NCBI GenBank assembly: GCA_016490735.1
Contig: JAEMWC010000079.1
Coordinates: forward strand, 1,539,501-1,603,500
Direction: 5' to 3'
Source: Pachyseris speciosa
Lineage: Eukaryota; Cnidaria; Anthozoa; Scleractinia; Pachyseridae
Length of the DNA: 64,000 bases
Below the pieces are notes generated by a model. The model was not told the origin of the DNA. It ran no database searches and saw only the letters and a program-made list of their open reading frames with translations. Positions 42,140 to 52,419 of this stretch are shown in pieces. How positions within the stretch are numbered: the stretch's first letter is position 1; every line of letters begins with the position of its first letter. A program made the position numbers and the translations under genes.

Positions 42140-42366
42140 AATGATACATGGTTCAACATTTGTTGAGCAACAAATATTAAACATTGTTGCGCCAACTTGT
42201 TGAACGGAATAGAGCCAAGCTCTATTTTCGTTCAACAACGTTCAACATCTTTCAACATGTTGAACGGCATATTTCAACGTTCAACATCACATGATACACT
42301 GTTCAACATTTGTTGAACAGCAGCTGCAACATTTGTTGCTCAACAAATTTTGAACCGTGTATCATT
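42140..42366. mobile_element. Foldback MITE (aatgatacaYggttcaa)
   Basis: aatgatacatggttcaacat and the inverse of gaaccgtgtatcatt flank internal repeats of gttcaacatttgttga. No clear target duplication is seen. Confidence 0.7.
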
Positions 42367-42765
42367 CGCTTCACGGTTCAATTCACACAGTTATCAGGCA
42401 TTATGCTGTGTTTATTATACGTATTATTTTCACTGATCTTATGTAATAACAATGTGAATAGTGGGAGTGATATGAAGTTTTCCAGTTACTCAAGTTTGTA
42501 TTGTTTTCGATTTTAGCGATAAGCTGAAGCTTGCATATATTACGATGTGTAGGGGAAAATATTTACAATGGAGAATTTCCCATGCTTCAAATGGAAGCTT
42601 TAATTCTTACATTATAACAAATAAAGAAGCGCTTATTATAAATGGAAATATAATAGACAGTAACATTAAGAATAGTTTTTTCAAACTTATATGAGGCATG
42701 TATACATTTACAAAATTGTAATGTGGATACAGATATGAGCCTTATTTGAGAACCTGTTTGGTCCT

Positions 42766-42910
42766 ATAGGTGGTTTGCACGTTACGTCATCGCCGCCATG
42801 CTGGTGGACGTAAACAATACATCTCTCATTAGCTCCTTTTGTTCGTCCACCGGCATTTATTCGTTTCACCATTGTTATGTGTCTCTAGAGATTGGCTGCA
42901 AACCACCTAT
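42766..42910. mobile_element. 145-bp MITE (ataggtggtttgca)
   Basis: The perfect 14-bp TIR ataggtggtttgca/tgcaaaccacctat encloses gccgccatgctggtggacg and its partial inverse cgtccaccgg. Confidence 0.75.
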
Positions 42911-42960
42911 TTGAGACAGCGTTGCAACTCATTTGCTTCAATGTCCGCAGACGCTGTATG

Positions 42961-43139
42961 CACCTTATTCCAAAATGGCGGCCAATTTATTATTCTTTCG
43001 TTTGCATGTTAATTAGCCCTCTTTGCCTCATTTTCACTTCAAAATTCTTTTGTATTTTGTACATGCTGACGAGGCAAAGAGGGCTAATTAACATGCAAAC
43101 AAAAGAATAATAAATTGGAGGCCATTTTGGAATAAGGTG
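42961..43139. mobile_element. Foldback element with 69-bp arms
   Basis: Arms 42961-43029 and 43071-43139 are almost perfect inverse copies (start caccttattccaaaatggcg; end of arm agccctctttgcctc) around a 41-bp loop. Such high arm identity implies recent origin or conversion. Confidence 0.9.
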
Positions 43140-44369
43140 TATTTAGTGACATATTTACATTAAACACAGTTGGAACTCTGAACCAGCAGTTGGAATCACT
43201 TTTTCTCATACAATAGAAAAATCAGTCAGTTTGTTCAGTCTGCAGCAATGAAATTATAAAAAATACATGTATATTCGTTATTTACATTACCTGCCAAATT
43301 TGGGTCACAGCCTATTTCAAAATGGTGTTTATGAGGCAATACTTTAAGTAGCAGAACACTTTTCTGTGATTTGTGTCAACAGCATTCTGGGGTTGTGTCA
43401 GTGCTGCAACATTTTGTTGCACTTACGAAATTCTTACTTGTAGAACTCTCATCGAACTGTATCAATCATATATACTTTCCCTTGTGTATGGATGTGTTAG
43501 GTGGATGTGAACCGCAACAATTGGTGACGGAAGTGGGCAGTGACCGGAAATGGGAGAGTAATGAACCGTTACTGATCCTCCGTTGGGGAAAGGTAAAATC
43601 ATGGCAAGTTTGTCTTTCAAAGCAAAAGGTCAGCTCCGCTCATGGAAAACCCACCGGAGGCAAAAAAAATCGAAAAACACAAATAGAGTCAATAGAGCTA
43701 GACAGACTAGACAGCCAGCAAATACTACCAACACGTTTCACGTTTATTGTACGAGGTCACAACACATGTCCTTCAAACAATAGCTAACTAATAATTAGAA
43801 CAATTCTCACGCTTCGACAATTCTCAGCAAACCTTCGAGTATCAAAGTCTCCTCCTTTTCTGGAAACGTCCGACGTATATGGGTCGAATATTCACTTGTC
43901 TGTGACTTGAACTCGAACATAGTGGTCTTCTCTATCACCAACGCCCGGGCACCGAAGTGACTCTAGCCAACTGCACGCTGACGAAGTCGACAAACAAACT
44001 GATCAACGGTTTCACTGATTTCCTGTGCAAAAGCGTCTACGAAACTAGTGCTTCTAAAGAAACGACATCTATGGAAGCAGAAACGCTTCCAACACCTCCC
44101 GATTCGCTAGTTGAACCACTAGCGCTAGCTCCGCTTGTCTCACCGCCGCTTATAAACCGCCGTTGAAAAGAGAAAAACCTCGACAAATACCTCCACGAAA
44201 CCGCGAGTAAAAAAGAACGATCCTCGTCGCTAACTGTAGAATTCCGAAACACAAATAGAGACCGCCAGCGAATACTTTCAACACGTTTATTCTTCGATAG
44301 GTATGAATATGCAGTCCAAAGAGGTTCTATCCACTATCATGGAGTTGCTAAGTTGAAAAATGACCCAGG
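43140..44369. other. No gene recognised
   Basis: The ORFs at 43371 and 43957 have no recognisable content. A short near-repeat (cacaaatagagtcaatagag near 43680 and cacaaatagagaccgccagc near 44250, each followed by acacgttt) is visible. Confidence 0.4.
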
Positions 44370-44660
44370 GATACTTGGCTACCGTCTAATTACAACCTGA
44401 GAAACTCTGAGGCAAAATTGGCATTGCCGAAACCGAGAACCAATTATTTAAAACGTAGCTTCTCCTATAGCGGGGCCAAGTTATAGAACGACTTGCCCGA
44501 TAGCTTAAAAGTGTCGCATCTGTTGATCAATTTAAGCGAAATCTGAAGAAGGTATCAAACATATCGGATTCCCAAACGACAATCATGTAAAACAGTTGTA
44601 AATAGTCTTAGGTTTTAACTTGTAATACTCAACTGATGATTTTCCGTGTTTAAATAAAGT
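44370..44660 (+). pseudogene. LINE ORF2 3' end, decayed
   Basis: The plus-strand reading YNLRNSEAKLALPKPRTNYL, KRSFSYSGAKL, a stop in place of the usual Trp, then NDLPDSLKVSH and a frameshift before FKRNLKK matches the C-terminal tail of jockey/CR1-type ORF2 proteins (LRN...PRT...FSYxGAxLWNxLP). A CATA/CA microsatellite follows directly and is likely the element's 3' tail. Only about 90 residues remain, and it is inactive. Confidence 0.75.
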
Positions 44661-44665
44661 CTTAT

Positions 44666-44667
<2 letters not shown>

Positions 44668-44734
<67 letters not shown>

Positions 44735-44770
44735 TACATACATACATACATACATACATACATACATACA
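44668..44770. repeat. (CATA)n/(CA)n microsatellite
   Basis: cataca repeats, then ~22 CA dinucleotides, then ~12 CATA units. A minus-strand ORF across it is an artefact. Confidence 0.97.
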
Positions 44771-45725
44771 GACGTCTTAAACGGTCCCTTCTTAAAACTT
44801 GTGCCTAATTTTACCTGATTATCAGTTATAATTTTAGATAAGGATATCGCAATAGGCCTCTGAAACGTTATCAATTGACAAATAATTTGTTCAAAAAGTT
44901 CTATATATGGCATGACGTTTTCTATCAAATTGTTCACATTTGCCGTGCTTGATATGTGCTGTGAAAATATATTTTTGCTCAAAAGTTGCTTAGTGAGCGA
45001 AAACTTGCTCCAGGTTGCTAAAACCACTGCTCCAAACGCCAAAAGTTGCTCAAAAACTGGACAGGCCCAAATTTAGCCATTTCAGTTAGTAATAAAATAT
45101 CTTTCGTGAACATTTCTCACGCAACTCAGTAAACACACTTCGAATAATGGGCATGCAGAGCGAAAACAAGCACTATGACCCCATCTATTGATGCATTTTT
45201 TCAATGTCCTATGCATGGCTATCAATTGTGCCAAGTTTGAAAAAAATCTGAACAGTACGTCTTTTTGCTATGATTTTCACGTAAATAAAAAACGGAGAAG
45301 ACAACGCTACTTTTATTTCACTTTCAACTCACTAACGTTGGAATTAAGTTTCTGAGGCTCGTTTATATTGAAAGTCAGTGTGAGTGCCTTGCAATAGACC
45401 AGTTTACAGGTGTGTGTTCAGTGACCTGGCCTTTGAGTGGAAGCGAGGCTGGAGGTGACCTTGGTTTGATACAAACGCCTCTGTCTTACTCATGCAAATG
45501 TAGACTAGTTAGCATAAGAACAACATGACTTACATGAGAAAAGCAGTGAGGTCTATATCAAAACAAGGTCACCGCCAGCCTCGTTTCCCTTCGTAGGCTA
45601 GGTCACTGAGCATGCAATTGTAAAATGGGCTAAAAATGGGCTGGTGCGACCTCCTTATTATCATTTTAACAATTCATTACATCAATTTTAATAGTATTAA
45701 AATTAACTTTCCTCTCGAAGCTCAA

Positions 45726-45863
45726 TTCGCCACTTTCACATCTCCCATAACACACTTTGTTTGCACCCCAAAATTTTGAAATTGAAAACAATGCTGATGC
45801 ATTTTTTTTTCGGGGGGGGGGGGGGCAAACAAGGTGAATTATGGAAGATGTAGAAGTGGCGAA
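45726..45863. mobile_element. MITE (ttcgccactt...aagtggcgaa)
   Basis: The inverted ends of ~45 bp share tcgccact, acatct and ttgtttgc. The centre contains T10 and G14 runs. The paralogous block reads ggctttaatacatacgaaat without the insert, so the insertion is supported by an empty site. Confidence 0.75.
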
Positions 45864-46330
45864 TACATACGAAATGACTTTCTTTTCACGAAAATTGTTC
45901 ATCGAAAATAATTACGTGTCCTGTCGGTAAAAGCGCGGTAATAAAGGCAACAAATTCGTGCAACTTTCCGCGCAATATTGTTGCGGTACGAGTCTTTCAA
46001 GCAGGAAACGAGCGCCAGACCTGCATGTCATATGTATGTCAGTGGTGAGTAGCGAAATCAAATATCTAGTGACACTTGTGCTTAGCTTGTTGATTTAAAA
46101 AATTCAATGTCCACTGTTTCAAGGGTTTTCTCAAGCATCGGTAAGCCAATCGATATCTGATCGAGCCAGAACAGTTTGATAGAATCCTAAAATATTTCAT
46201 CCTAGCGTGGTACGCGAATAACACGCATGACTCATTAGCAGCCCTGGATGATCACAGAGTTTTCTCCCGAGAATACGAATAAATACGGGCCCAGGCCTTT
46301 ATGGACGATAGTGTGCGTTATGATCACGCA

Positions 46331-47290
46331 ATCTCGTACCCAGAGTCCTCGGGCTGTTCGGTCAGCGGGTGGACGCCCGGAGAGACCCTGGGATAATAGA
46401 GACCTTAAGATACCCGATTCCGGTGTACGGGTACGGGTAGGTCGCCATGTTTGACCATATTTGGTAATGGTCACTACCCGGTAACCTAGTCGTTTATCCG
46501 GGGTAAGTTGCATGCTACTCGTGTTTACTTACGGGTAAATTGTAAAGGACAAGCGAACGACGTTTTAAGCGAAATGAACGAAAAAGTAAGTCAATTGTGC
46601 TGCCTAATTTGTGTTTGTACCAAGTAAAGTCTAATTAACAAGAAACACTTGACCGAAAACCAGCTGACTAAGCGTTGGAAGCGACGAATGGCGGAGACAC
46701 GTTCGTGGTGGAAATCTTTTCGAAGACAAAATTCTACCAGTCACTTTTGTGAACCTTTAAGCTTATCTAGCCAAAATAAAGGAAAATGTGTTTCGAAAGG
46801 ACAGTTTCCAGGAATTTTGAGCTTATCGTTACTACCACGGGCATAAAGCAACAACATTTCGTCTAAGTACCTTTCTGTAAGCAAGGAAAGAAAATATGGA
46901 ACCTTGTTAAGCGGGAAAAAAAAGACTGAGCAAATTCAAGAAAAAACGAACAGATACTGATAAAACATTATGACTACAAACCTAACCTTGGCAGCCGCCA
47001 CGTTTACTAAACGGGAATAAGTTAAGGTTTAAGTCCTTCTATGTTTAGTCCGGGTAACTTAAGTTGATTTTCCCGTCACTTTTCACGTGTACGGCTACCG
47101 GTAATTTACCCGTACCCGTACACCGGAATCGGGGTATCTTAAGGTCTCTAATGGACCGGCCATTTTTCCCAGTAAATCTGGGGTAAAACAATGGAAGCCG
47201 TTATGGGCCAGCCAATCATAAAATTTCATTTTTTTTCTCTCCTGGCGACTAACCGCTGGCCAAAGAGCCTGAGGACTCTGGGTACGAGAT
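46331..47290. mobile_element. TIR element with 9-bp target duplication, carrying a nested element
   Basis: The perfect ends atctcgtacccagagtcctc and gaggactctgggtacgagat are flanked by gatcacgca (46322-46330) and gatcacgta (47291-47299). The paralogous block has gatcacgtaaaagg uninterrupted, so the target duplication is 9 bp with one later change. A 9-bp duplication fits Mutator-like elements. No transposase is present. Confidence 0.8.
46398..47149. mobile_element. Nested TIR element (agagaccttaagata)
   Basis: The ends agagaccttaagataccc and ggggtatcttaaggtctct continue inverted through attccggtgtacgggtacgg. They are flanked by aat on both sides (46395-46397, 47150-47152). It lies within 46331-47290 and is therefore younger. 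A small ORF at 46649-46846 is unrecognised. Confidence 0.75.
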
Positions 47291-47292
47291 GA

Positions 47293-47913
47293 TCACGTAA
47301 AAGGCATTTTGCATGGCAGATATGAGGGTTCCTTGAAGCGCCCTTTGACAACTGTAAAAAGCTTTGTGCAAGACCACACAGCCACGGGCATCGCGATTAT
47401 AACTTCAAGTAAAACGTGTCTTTTCCATCGTCTTCGCCACACAGCCATGGCAGCCATGTTTTGATAACGAGTCTCGATCGCAAGAGAAACGCTGGTGAAA
47501 AACCATTCGATCACCAGCTGAAGTGAAACAGTGATTGCAAAGGATCCAAACAAATTGAAGAAAGATTGGTTCTGTAAGTAAATAAATTGGTACAACTCTA
47601 ACACACCATTAACATACACAATAGCAGTTGATTCAGACAAACATGCTCATAATGGCGATTGTCACACGTAAAGTAATGTTTTGGTCCGCTAATTATTCAG
47701 CTTGTGTGGTATATACTAAATCAATTATTCACCTCAGCGTCGGTGAAATATCACCACTATTCACTCCACTTCGGCGAATAATTGTTAATTAGTCTCTCAC
47801 AGCGAGGAGTACGAAAACTTCCCCAATGAGCTGATGTTCTTTTCCAAAGCATATGACAGATGTGATCAATCACAACCATTGTGCTTCGTTCTAGCACTTC
47901 TTCAGCGCCGTGA
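47293..47913 (-). pseudogene. Membrane protein family copy 3, 3' part
   Basis: 47293-47640 encodes the last ~115 residues (ESTAIVYVNGVL through CKMPFT) in frame. A one-base insertion near 47640 shifts the frame relative to copy 2. 47658-47790 is foreign sequence replacing part of the RRERLMADIAIM region. 47791-47913 resumes homology (ggaagttttcgtactcctcg side) up to the point where the next insertion begins. The middle of the gene continues at 49650-49684 and 52017-52356. It is not functional. Confidence 0.8.
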
Positions 47914-48343
47914 CATTACCAGAAATCCGCGTCACGTTTATTTATTTGTCACGCGGCGTTTAAAATGGCCGCCGGAGTTTCTAAAGAATGTATGAATTTC
48001 AACAGAAAACTTCAGATAAATTTACCGGTGGCAATGCTGCTTATTTTCTGCACGTTACATATAAAATATAAATCTTAAATGGAGTGTTTTGTGTTGTGGT
48101 TTGACTGAAAACGTATAAAAACTTTGGACAATTTTTAATTGAAAAACTTCGGTTACTGACCCTTATACAGTCTCCATTTTAGTCAGATTTTAGTCAAATT
48201 ACTCGCCTTTAATACAAATTTTGCAATGCATTTCCTCGTTCTGACAATCTTCCGCACATCCCAGAAGTATTAGTAGAAAATGAGCTTTCCGAAATAGACG
48301 ATTAGAAGTCCAAAGGTTGATACAACGTAATATATTTGAGAAC

Positions 48344-48376
48344 AATATTTCGGCTGGCCAAACCAGCCTTCTTCAG
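48344..48376 (-). ncRNA. Hammerhead-ribozyme-like motif, left PLE arm
   Basis: On the minus strand ctgaaga (48376-48370) begins the core, then stem ggctgg/ccagcc with loop tttgg, then gaaatattg. The boxes CUGAAGA and GAAA fit the hammerhead core CUGANGA...GAAA. There is no evident stem III. Confidence 0.55.
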
Positions 48377-48633
48377 GTTTAGATGTTACTAAATTATAAA
48401 AATGAAATAACAATATTATATTTTGGAGGATGTCGCAATACATAGGAGGGCGGAAATGACGTTTACCAGGAGCCCATCACTAGGAGCGTATAACTGGCTT
48501 ATATTCCTGTCACGGCGTTTTCACAGACCAATTTATTTTTAGACTGAATTTCCCGCCAATATCAGATTCCCGCAGGAATGACCAATCACAAGTCGCTGCA
48601 CGTGCCACAAGAATCTGCACGTGCAGAGCCTTT

Positions 48634-49014
48634 GTGTTTCGCTCGTTAAAGCTATTGTTATGTGGCGCTCTCGTGGCCGTTGCCCTTCCGCACATCATAA
48701 TAAATTTAATATACATGATACAATGTAACCGCTGCCCACATTTACAATACATAGGTGAAACTAAGCGACGTCTCAAAGACAGATTCAACGAACACAGACG
48801 CCCAGTCGACAAAACTAACATTAAATCCAAACCTACCACTGTTTCCGAACATTTTCTCTCAAATCCTAACCACTGCCACACTGATATGCAGCTTATCCCA
48901 CTTGAACTAATCCACTCCTCACGTGATTCAATCAGAAAAGCCAGAGAGTCATTCCTTATAGATTTCGCGGGAACTTTAGAGCCCCGTGGTTTAAATAGAC
49001 GTGATAAATTGTAA
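48634..49014 (+). CDS. PLE GIY-YIG endonuclease domain, isolated
   Basis: The frame has 126 codons; the first ~28 are of uncertain value. From LIYMIQCNRCPHLQYIGETK the GIY-YIG core is clear: QYIGETKRRLKDRFNEHRR (~residues 45-63), then KPTTVSEHFLSNPNH and SRKAR-like DSIRKARESFLIDFAGTLEP, the order seen in the C-terminus of PLE proteins and in the ORF at 7229-8605. GIY-YIG nucleases nick DNA for target-primed reverse transcription. The reverse transcriptase is absent, so this could only act in trans, if expressed at all. The frame is open to its stop. Confidence 0.85.
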   Translation: MFRSLKLLLCGALVAVALPHIIINLIYMIQCNRCPHLQYIGETKRRLKDRFNEHRRPVDKTNIKSKPTTVSEHFLSNPNHCHTDMQLIPLELIHSSRDSIRKARESFLIDFAGTLEPRGLNRRDKL

Positions 49015-49184
49015 TTTAGAAAGGTTTTAAAATCGTGTTTTACTTTATTTAATTAATTAATATAATTTTTTAAGTTGTTTTTTTGCATTATCATGTAAAC
49101 GTCATTTCCGCCCTCCTATGTATTGCGACATCCTCCAAAATATAATATTGTTATTTCATTTTTGTAATTTAGTAACATCTAAAC

Positions 49185-49217
49185 CTGAAGAAGGCTGGTT
49201 TGGCCAGCCGAAATATT
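49185..49217 (+). ncRNA. Hammerhead-ribozyme-like motif, right PLE arm
   Basis: This is the same core as the left arm on the plus strand: ctgaaga at 49185-49191, stem ggctgg/ccagcc, gaaa at 49210-49213. Confidence 0.55.
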
Positions 49218-49853
49218 GTTCTCAAATATATTACGTTGTATCAGCCTTGCAGTAGTCTTTGGACTTCTAATCATCTATTTTTCAAGTTTGATTGATTAGA
49301 TCTCCTGTGAGATCCAACGTACAAACAAGCAGAATCTTCGTTCACGGTTTTTGCTGTTTTTCAAGTTTTTTTTTTTCCAAAATAGCCGCTTTTAATCGAT
49401 TGTGTGAAGGATAAGTTTAGACAAAATTCTGCTCGTTCTCAATACTCGCTAGCCATTATGGACATTATTCAGTTTGACTTAGAAACCAAGCCCTTTTTGC
49501 ATAAGTCCGCTGGTGTAAAGAATTCCTTTAATTTAGTCGCTATCGACGCCTTCGCTCAAAAGCCGCCATCTTGGAAACTCGCGTGTCTAGCGTGCACTCG
49601 CGCGGGAGCAAAATATCGCCGATTTCTGGTAATGAGTGAAGACAAAAGAACAAGGAATTACTCCAAGAACAGCGATGGACTGTAGATAATAATAATAATA
49701 ATAATAAACTTTATTTATCCACGGGATCCTTATCACTAAAAAGTGGTCTTCTAAAGAGCCGTGCGCATTAAACCTAGTACATAAAAGCTAAGACTAAATT
49801 ACAGACATTGTTAAAAAATCCTAAAATAAGTGCTAAACTAAGTTAAGAAATTA

Positions 49854-51821
49854 CTAATGTACAATAGCGGAATAAAAACTATCTAAAGTAGTGGCCTGCT
49901 TAGCCTCCGCTGACAGACTGTTCCATGTTACTGCGCCCCTATAACGAAAACTCTTCTTGAGGGCCTCAGTGTTCGGACGCGGAATAAACAGGTTATGTTG
50001 CGCACCTCGAAGATTATGTCTGTGGATGGTATTAACGCTGGCGACGCCGGGTACAAGGTTATTTACAGTTTTGAACATTAAAGATTTCAGTTGTTTTTCA
50101 CGTCTGTCAGCAAGGCTATTCCATTTAAGGGCATGAAGAATCTGGGCAGATCTGGTATCCCAACTAGACCCTGTTATTATGCGTGCAGCCCTGTTTTGTA
50201 GTTTCTCTAGTTTTTGGCTGAGGCCATTACCGATGCAGCCCCAGACAGCGCTGCAATAATCGAGATGCGGAAGAATCAGTGACTTGTAAATTGTGACTAG
50301 GGTACTCTGGGGACACATCGGTCTTAGTCTCCTCAGGGCAGCAAGTACTTTAGCAACCTTACCGACGACTTCGGAGATGTGAGCTTCCCACAAGAGTGTT
50401 TCATCAACCTGAACGCCTAGGCATTTGTAATTATTGACTCGTTCAATTGAATGCCCATCAAGGCATATGTGAGGTTCACTAGGGAGCAAGGAGATTTTGT
50501 GCCTTGTACCTGTAAACAGACACTTAGTTTTGAGGACATTAAGACTTAGACGGTTAGAATCGAGCCATTGTTTCAGATTACCTAAATCGTGAGTCAGGGA
50601 TGAAAACAGCTCATCAGGGTCTTTGGAGGCAAACGTAAGATTAGTGTCATCGGCGTACATCCTCACATCTGATAGAAGGTTACAGTTTGGGAGATCGTTA
50701 ATGTACAGTAGGAATAGTAGGGGGCCGAGGATTGAGCCTTGAGGCACCCCACAACTTATGAAGCTAGTTTCAGAATTTACGTTGTTTATAACTGTAACCT
50801 GAGTTCTATCAGAGAGGTAGTCTCGGAAAAAATTAAGACTTGCACCTTTAAACCCATACAGCTCCAATTTTGACAGAAGGATCTCATGGTCAATAGTATC
50901 AAATGCCTTTTTTAAATCAATAAACAGAATGGCATTTGTCAAACCATCGTCAATGTTAAGATACCAATTGTCTGTGATATCAATAAGAGCTGTAAGAGTA
51001 GAGTGCATAGGTCTAAAGCCAGACTGATATTTCGAAAGTAACTTATTGTCATTTAAATATGTATATACCTGATTTAAAATGGCTTTTTCAAAGAGTTTAG
51101 CTATTACAGAAAGTACAGAAATAGGCCTGTAATTGGCTGGGTCAACCTTCGAGTCAGCTTTGAAAATTGGAGTTACTCTAGCACTCTTCCAGTCTTTGGG
51201 AATGATTCCAGTGGAAATAACTAAATTAAAAATGTGTGTCAGGGAAGACGCAATGAATGAAAATGATAACTTTAAGAGGCAAGTTGGAATACCATCGAGG
51301 CCATCAGCCTTGCCTACAGGGATATCGTTCACAAGTTTGCGCAGTCCGTCAGTAGTAAGTAATTCAAGCTCGAAGGTGCTCTCACAAGATTCTACAAAAT
51401 CACGAAAACTGACTCGAGGGGGATTTATGTTTGCCGCTAAATTGGGGCCAATATCGGTAAAATGCCTGTTAAAAGCGTTGCTTAGCTCATGGGGGTCCGT
51501 TATCACCGTGTCACCAATAATCAGTTTTGACGCCGGGGCAGAGTTTTTCTTTCGCGATAATATTGTATTAATTCCATTCCAAGTCGCTTTCGCTTTTCCA
51601 ACGTTATCCTTGAAGTAAGAATGATAGTAATTCTTCTTGCAGGCCTTAATAGAATGGTTTACTCGATTCTTAAGTCGTCTGTACTCCGCCCATTTTAACT
51701 GATCATTGGTGACGGTTGCAATTCGCTTTATTCTGTCTCTTTCCCACATCAATCGCTTGATTTCAGGGGTGAGCCAGGGAGCCATTAGAGTTTCTAACTC
51801 TCCTTTTCTTAACAGGTGCAT
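49854..51821 (-). CDS. LINE ORF2 reverse transcriptase, N-truncated
   Basis: 655 codons. Motifs in order: PWLTPEIKRLMWERDRIK (~15-32, the segment that follows the endonuclease), NYRPISVLSVIAKLFEKAIL (~232-251), YQSGFRPMHSTLTAL, FIDLKKAFDTIDHEIL (~302-317), GVPQGSILGPLLFLLYINDL (~358-377), the catalytic YADDTN (~390-395), and a C-terminal WGCIGNGLSQKLEKLQNRAA segment. This is a typical CR1/jockey-type enzyme. Upstream of 51821 the frame shifts by one base and continues (SRQYKNFVPDNF, VANLHAPVKKRRVRN) to about 52010, so the copy has one frameshift plus 5' truncation. The endonuclease is missing and the copy is not autonomous. Confidence 0.93.
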   Translation of the reverse strand: MHLLRKGELETLMAPWLTPEIKRLMWERDRIKRIATVTNDQLKWAEYRRLKNRVNHSIKACKKNYYHSYFKDNVGKAKATWNGINTILSRKKNSAPASKLIIGDTVITDPHELSNAFNRHFTDIGPNLAANINPPRVSFRDFVESCESTFELELLTTDGLRKLVNDIPVGKADGLDGIPTCLLKLSFSFIASSLTHIFNLVISTGIIPKDWKSARVTPIFKADSKVDPANYRPISVLSVIAKLFEKAILNQVYTYLNDNKLLSKYQSGFRPMHSTLTALIDITDNWYLNIDDGLTNAILFIDLKKAFDTIDHEILLSKLELYGFKGASLNFFRDYLSDRTQVTVINNVNSETSFISCGVPQGSILGPLLFLLYINDLPNCNLLSDVRMYADDTNLTFASKDPDELFSSLTHDLGNLKQWLDSNRLSLNVLKTKCLFTGTRHKISLLPSEPHICLDGHSIERVNNYKCLGVQVDETLLWEAHISEVVGKVAKVLAALRRLRPMCPQSTLVTIYKSLILPHLDYCSAVWGCIGNGLSQKLEKLQNRAARIITGSSWDTRSAQILHALKWNSLADRREKQLKSLMFKTVNNLVPGVASVNTIHRHNLRGAQHNLFIPRPNTEALKKSFRYRGAVTWNSLSAEAKQATTLDSFYSAIVH

Positions 51822-52010
51822 GAAGGTTGGCTACTGCTAAAAATGATTGTTTCCACACCTCCCACGCTCTAGTAGGATTATCTATTTGCTCTATTATGTC
51901 CCAAGGTACCAGCGCCATGTCATTCATAAAGTTATCGGGCACAAAATTTTTGTATTGTCTCGATTCAATGATTCGCGGGAACGACCTAGGGCATGTTAAT
52001 TTTCTAGAGA
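51822..52010 (-). pseudogene. LINE ORF2 upstream segment, frameshifted
   Basis: The minus-strand frame reads FPRIIESRQYKNFVPDNF, DMALVPWDIIEQIDNPTRAW and FLAVANLHAPVKKRRVRN, the linker between endonuclease and reverse transcriptase in CR1/jockey-type ORF2. It is offset by one base from the main ORF. Confidence 0.75.
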
Positions 52011-52016
52011 CATAGA

Positions 52017-52356
52017 TTAGACTGTGAGATTGTCAAGATCCGCTTGTAAAACTCGAAAAAACGCAGCTGAGCTGCAATACAAGCCTCCTAACAAGACGTA
52101 AGAGTATCCCGGATGGGTGATGTTGTATAACCACTGAACGCAGGTTCTTGAGATCACTTTAAGGAAGACTCCACTGAGGGGAGCGAAGAGAGCAATTAAC
52201 AGTTTACCTTCTTTGTTTTGTTTGTTGTATACTCTATAAAGATAACTGGACATCACCAACAATACAATCACAGGCACACAAGTTGGTGTTGCCATTTTAC
52301 TGACTACAGTTAGTAGCTTTGTCCGGCTCGGTCTTCTGTAGAAATGCCTTATTTTT
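52017..52356 (-). pseudogene. Membrane protein family copy 3, middle part
   Basis: It encodes SRTKLLTVVSKMATPTCVPV through FAPLSGVFLKVISRTCVQ and YNITHPGYSYVLLGG to FRVLQADLDN, aligned with residues ~266-368 of copy 2. Homology ends abruptly at 52356 on the 5' side, and the N-terminal ~265 codons are missing. At 52017 it is cut by the LINE. It is part of the same broken gene as 47293-47913. Confidence 0.85.
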
Positions 52357-52419
52357 GAAAGGATAATGTGTTTATTACTATCCAACACCCCCCACCCCCC
52401 TCCCCCTAAATATGTTAAG

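Larger units (their letters stand above)
44765..47290. repeat. Segmental duplication block, 3' flank of membrane gene copy 3
   Basis: It is paralogous to 36905-38960 (same order of shared phrases) and is interrupted by a MITE (45726-45863) and a TIR element (46331-47290). Confidence 0.8.
48291..49282 (+). mobile_element. Short PLE with long inverted terminal repeats
   Basis: The arms 48291-48466 and 49093-49282 are inverse copies (attagaagtccaaag, tacaacgtaatatatttgag, ggaggatgtcgcaatacat, gagggcggaaatgacgttta), differing mainly by a 10-bp indel. Between them lies a GIY-YIG ORF and nothing else, so the reverse transcriptase has been lost. Both arms carry a hammerhead-like motif. Confidence 0.85.
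47914..49634. mobile_element. TIR element (cattaccagaaatc) inserted in membrane gene copy 3
   Basis: The inverted ends cattaccagaaatc (47914) and gatttctggtaatg (to 49634), each with gcg just inside, interrupt the homology to copy 2 between gcgccgtga and gaattactcc. gtga occurs on both sides, but the target duplication is unclear. A PLE sits inside (48291-49282). No transposase is recognised. Confidence 0.65.
49685..52016 (-). mobile_element. LINE (CR1/jockey-like), 5'-truncated, in membrane gene copy 3
   Basis: The 3' end is a (taa)n run at 49686-49708 on the plus strand. The insert splits the copy 3 sequence between gatggactgtag (49673-49684) and tagactgtgagattg (52017 on), a short imperfect target duplication around gactgt. 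ORF2 spans most of it, and the 5' end lacks the endonuclease. Confidence 0.9.

Noticed and set aside
44662..45042. Minus-strand ORF ending in a Cys/Val-Tyr-Met run
   Set aside because: The run is translated CA/CATA microsatellite and the rest has no domain.
51133..51618. 161-codon plus-strand ORF
   Set aside because: Antisense shadow of the LINE ORF2 coding region.
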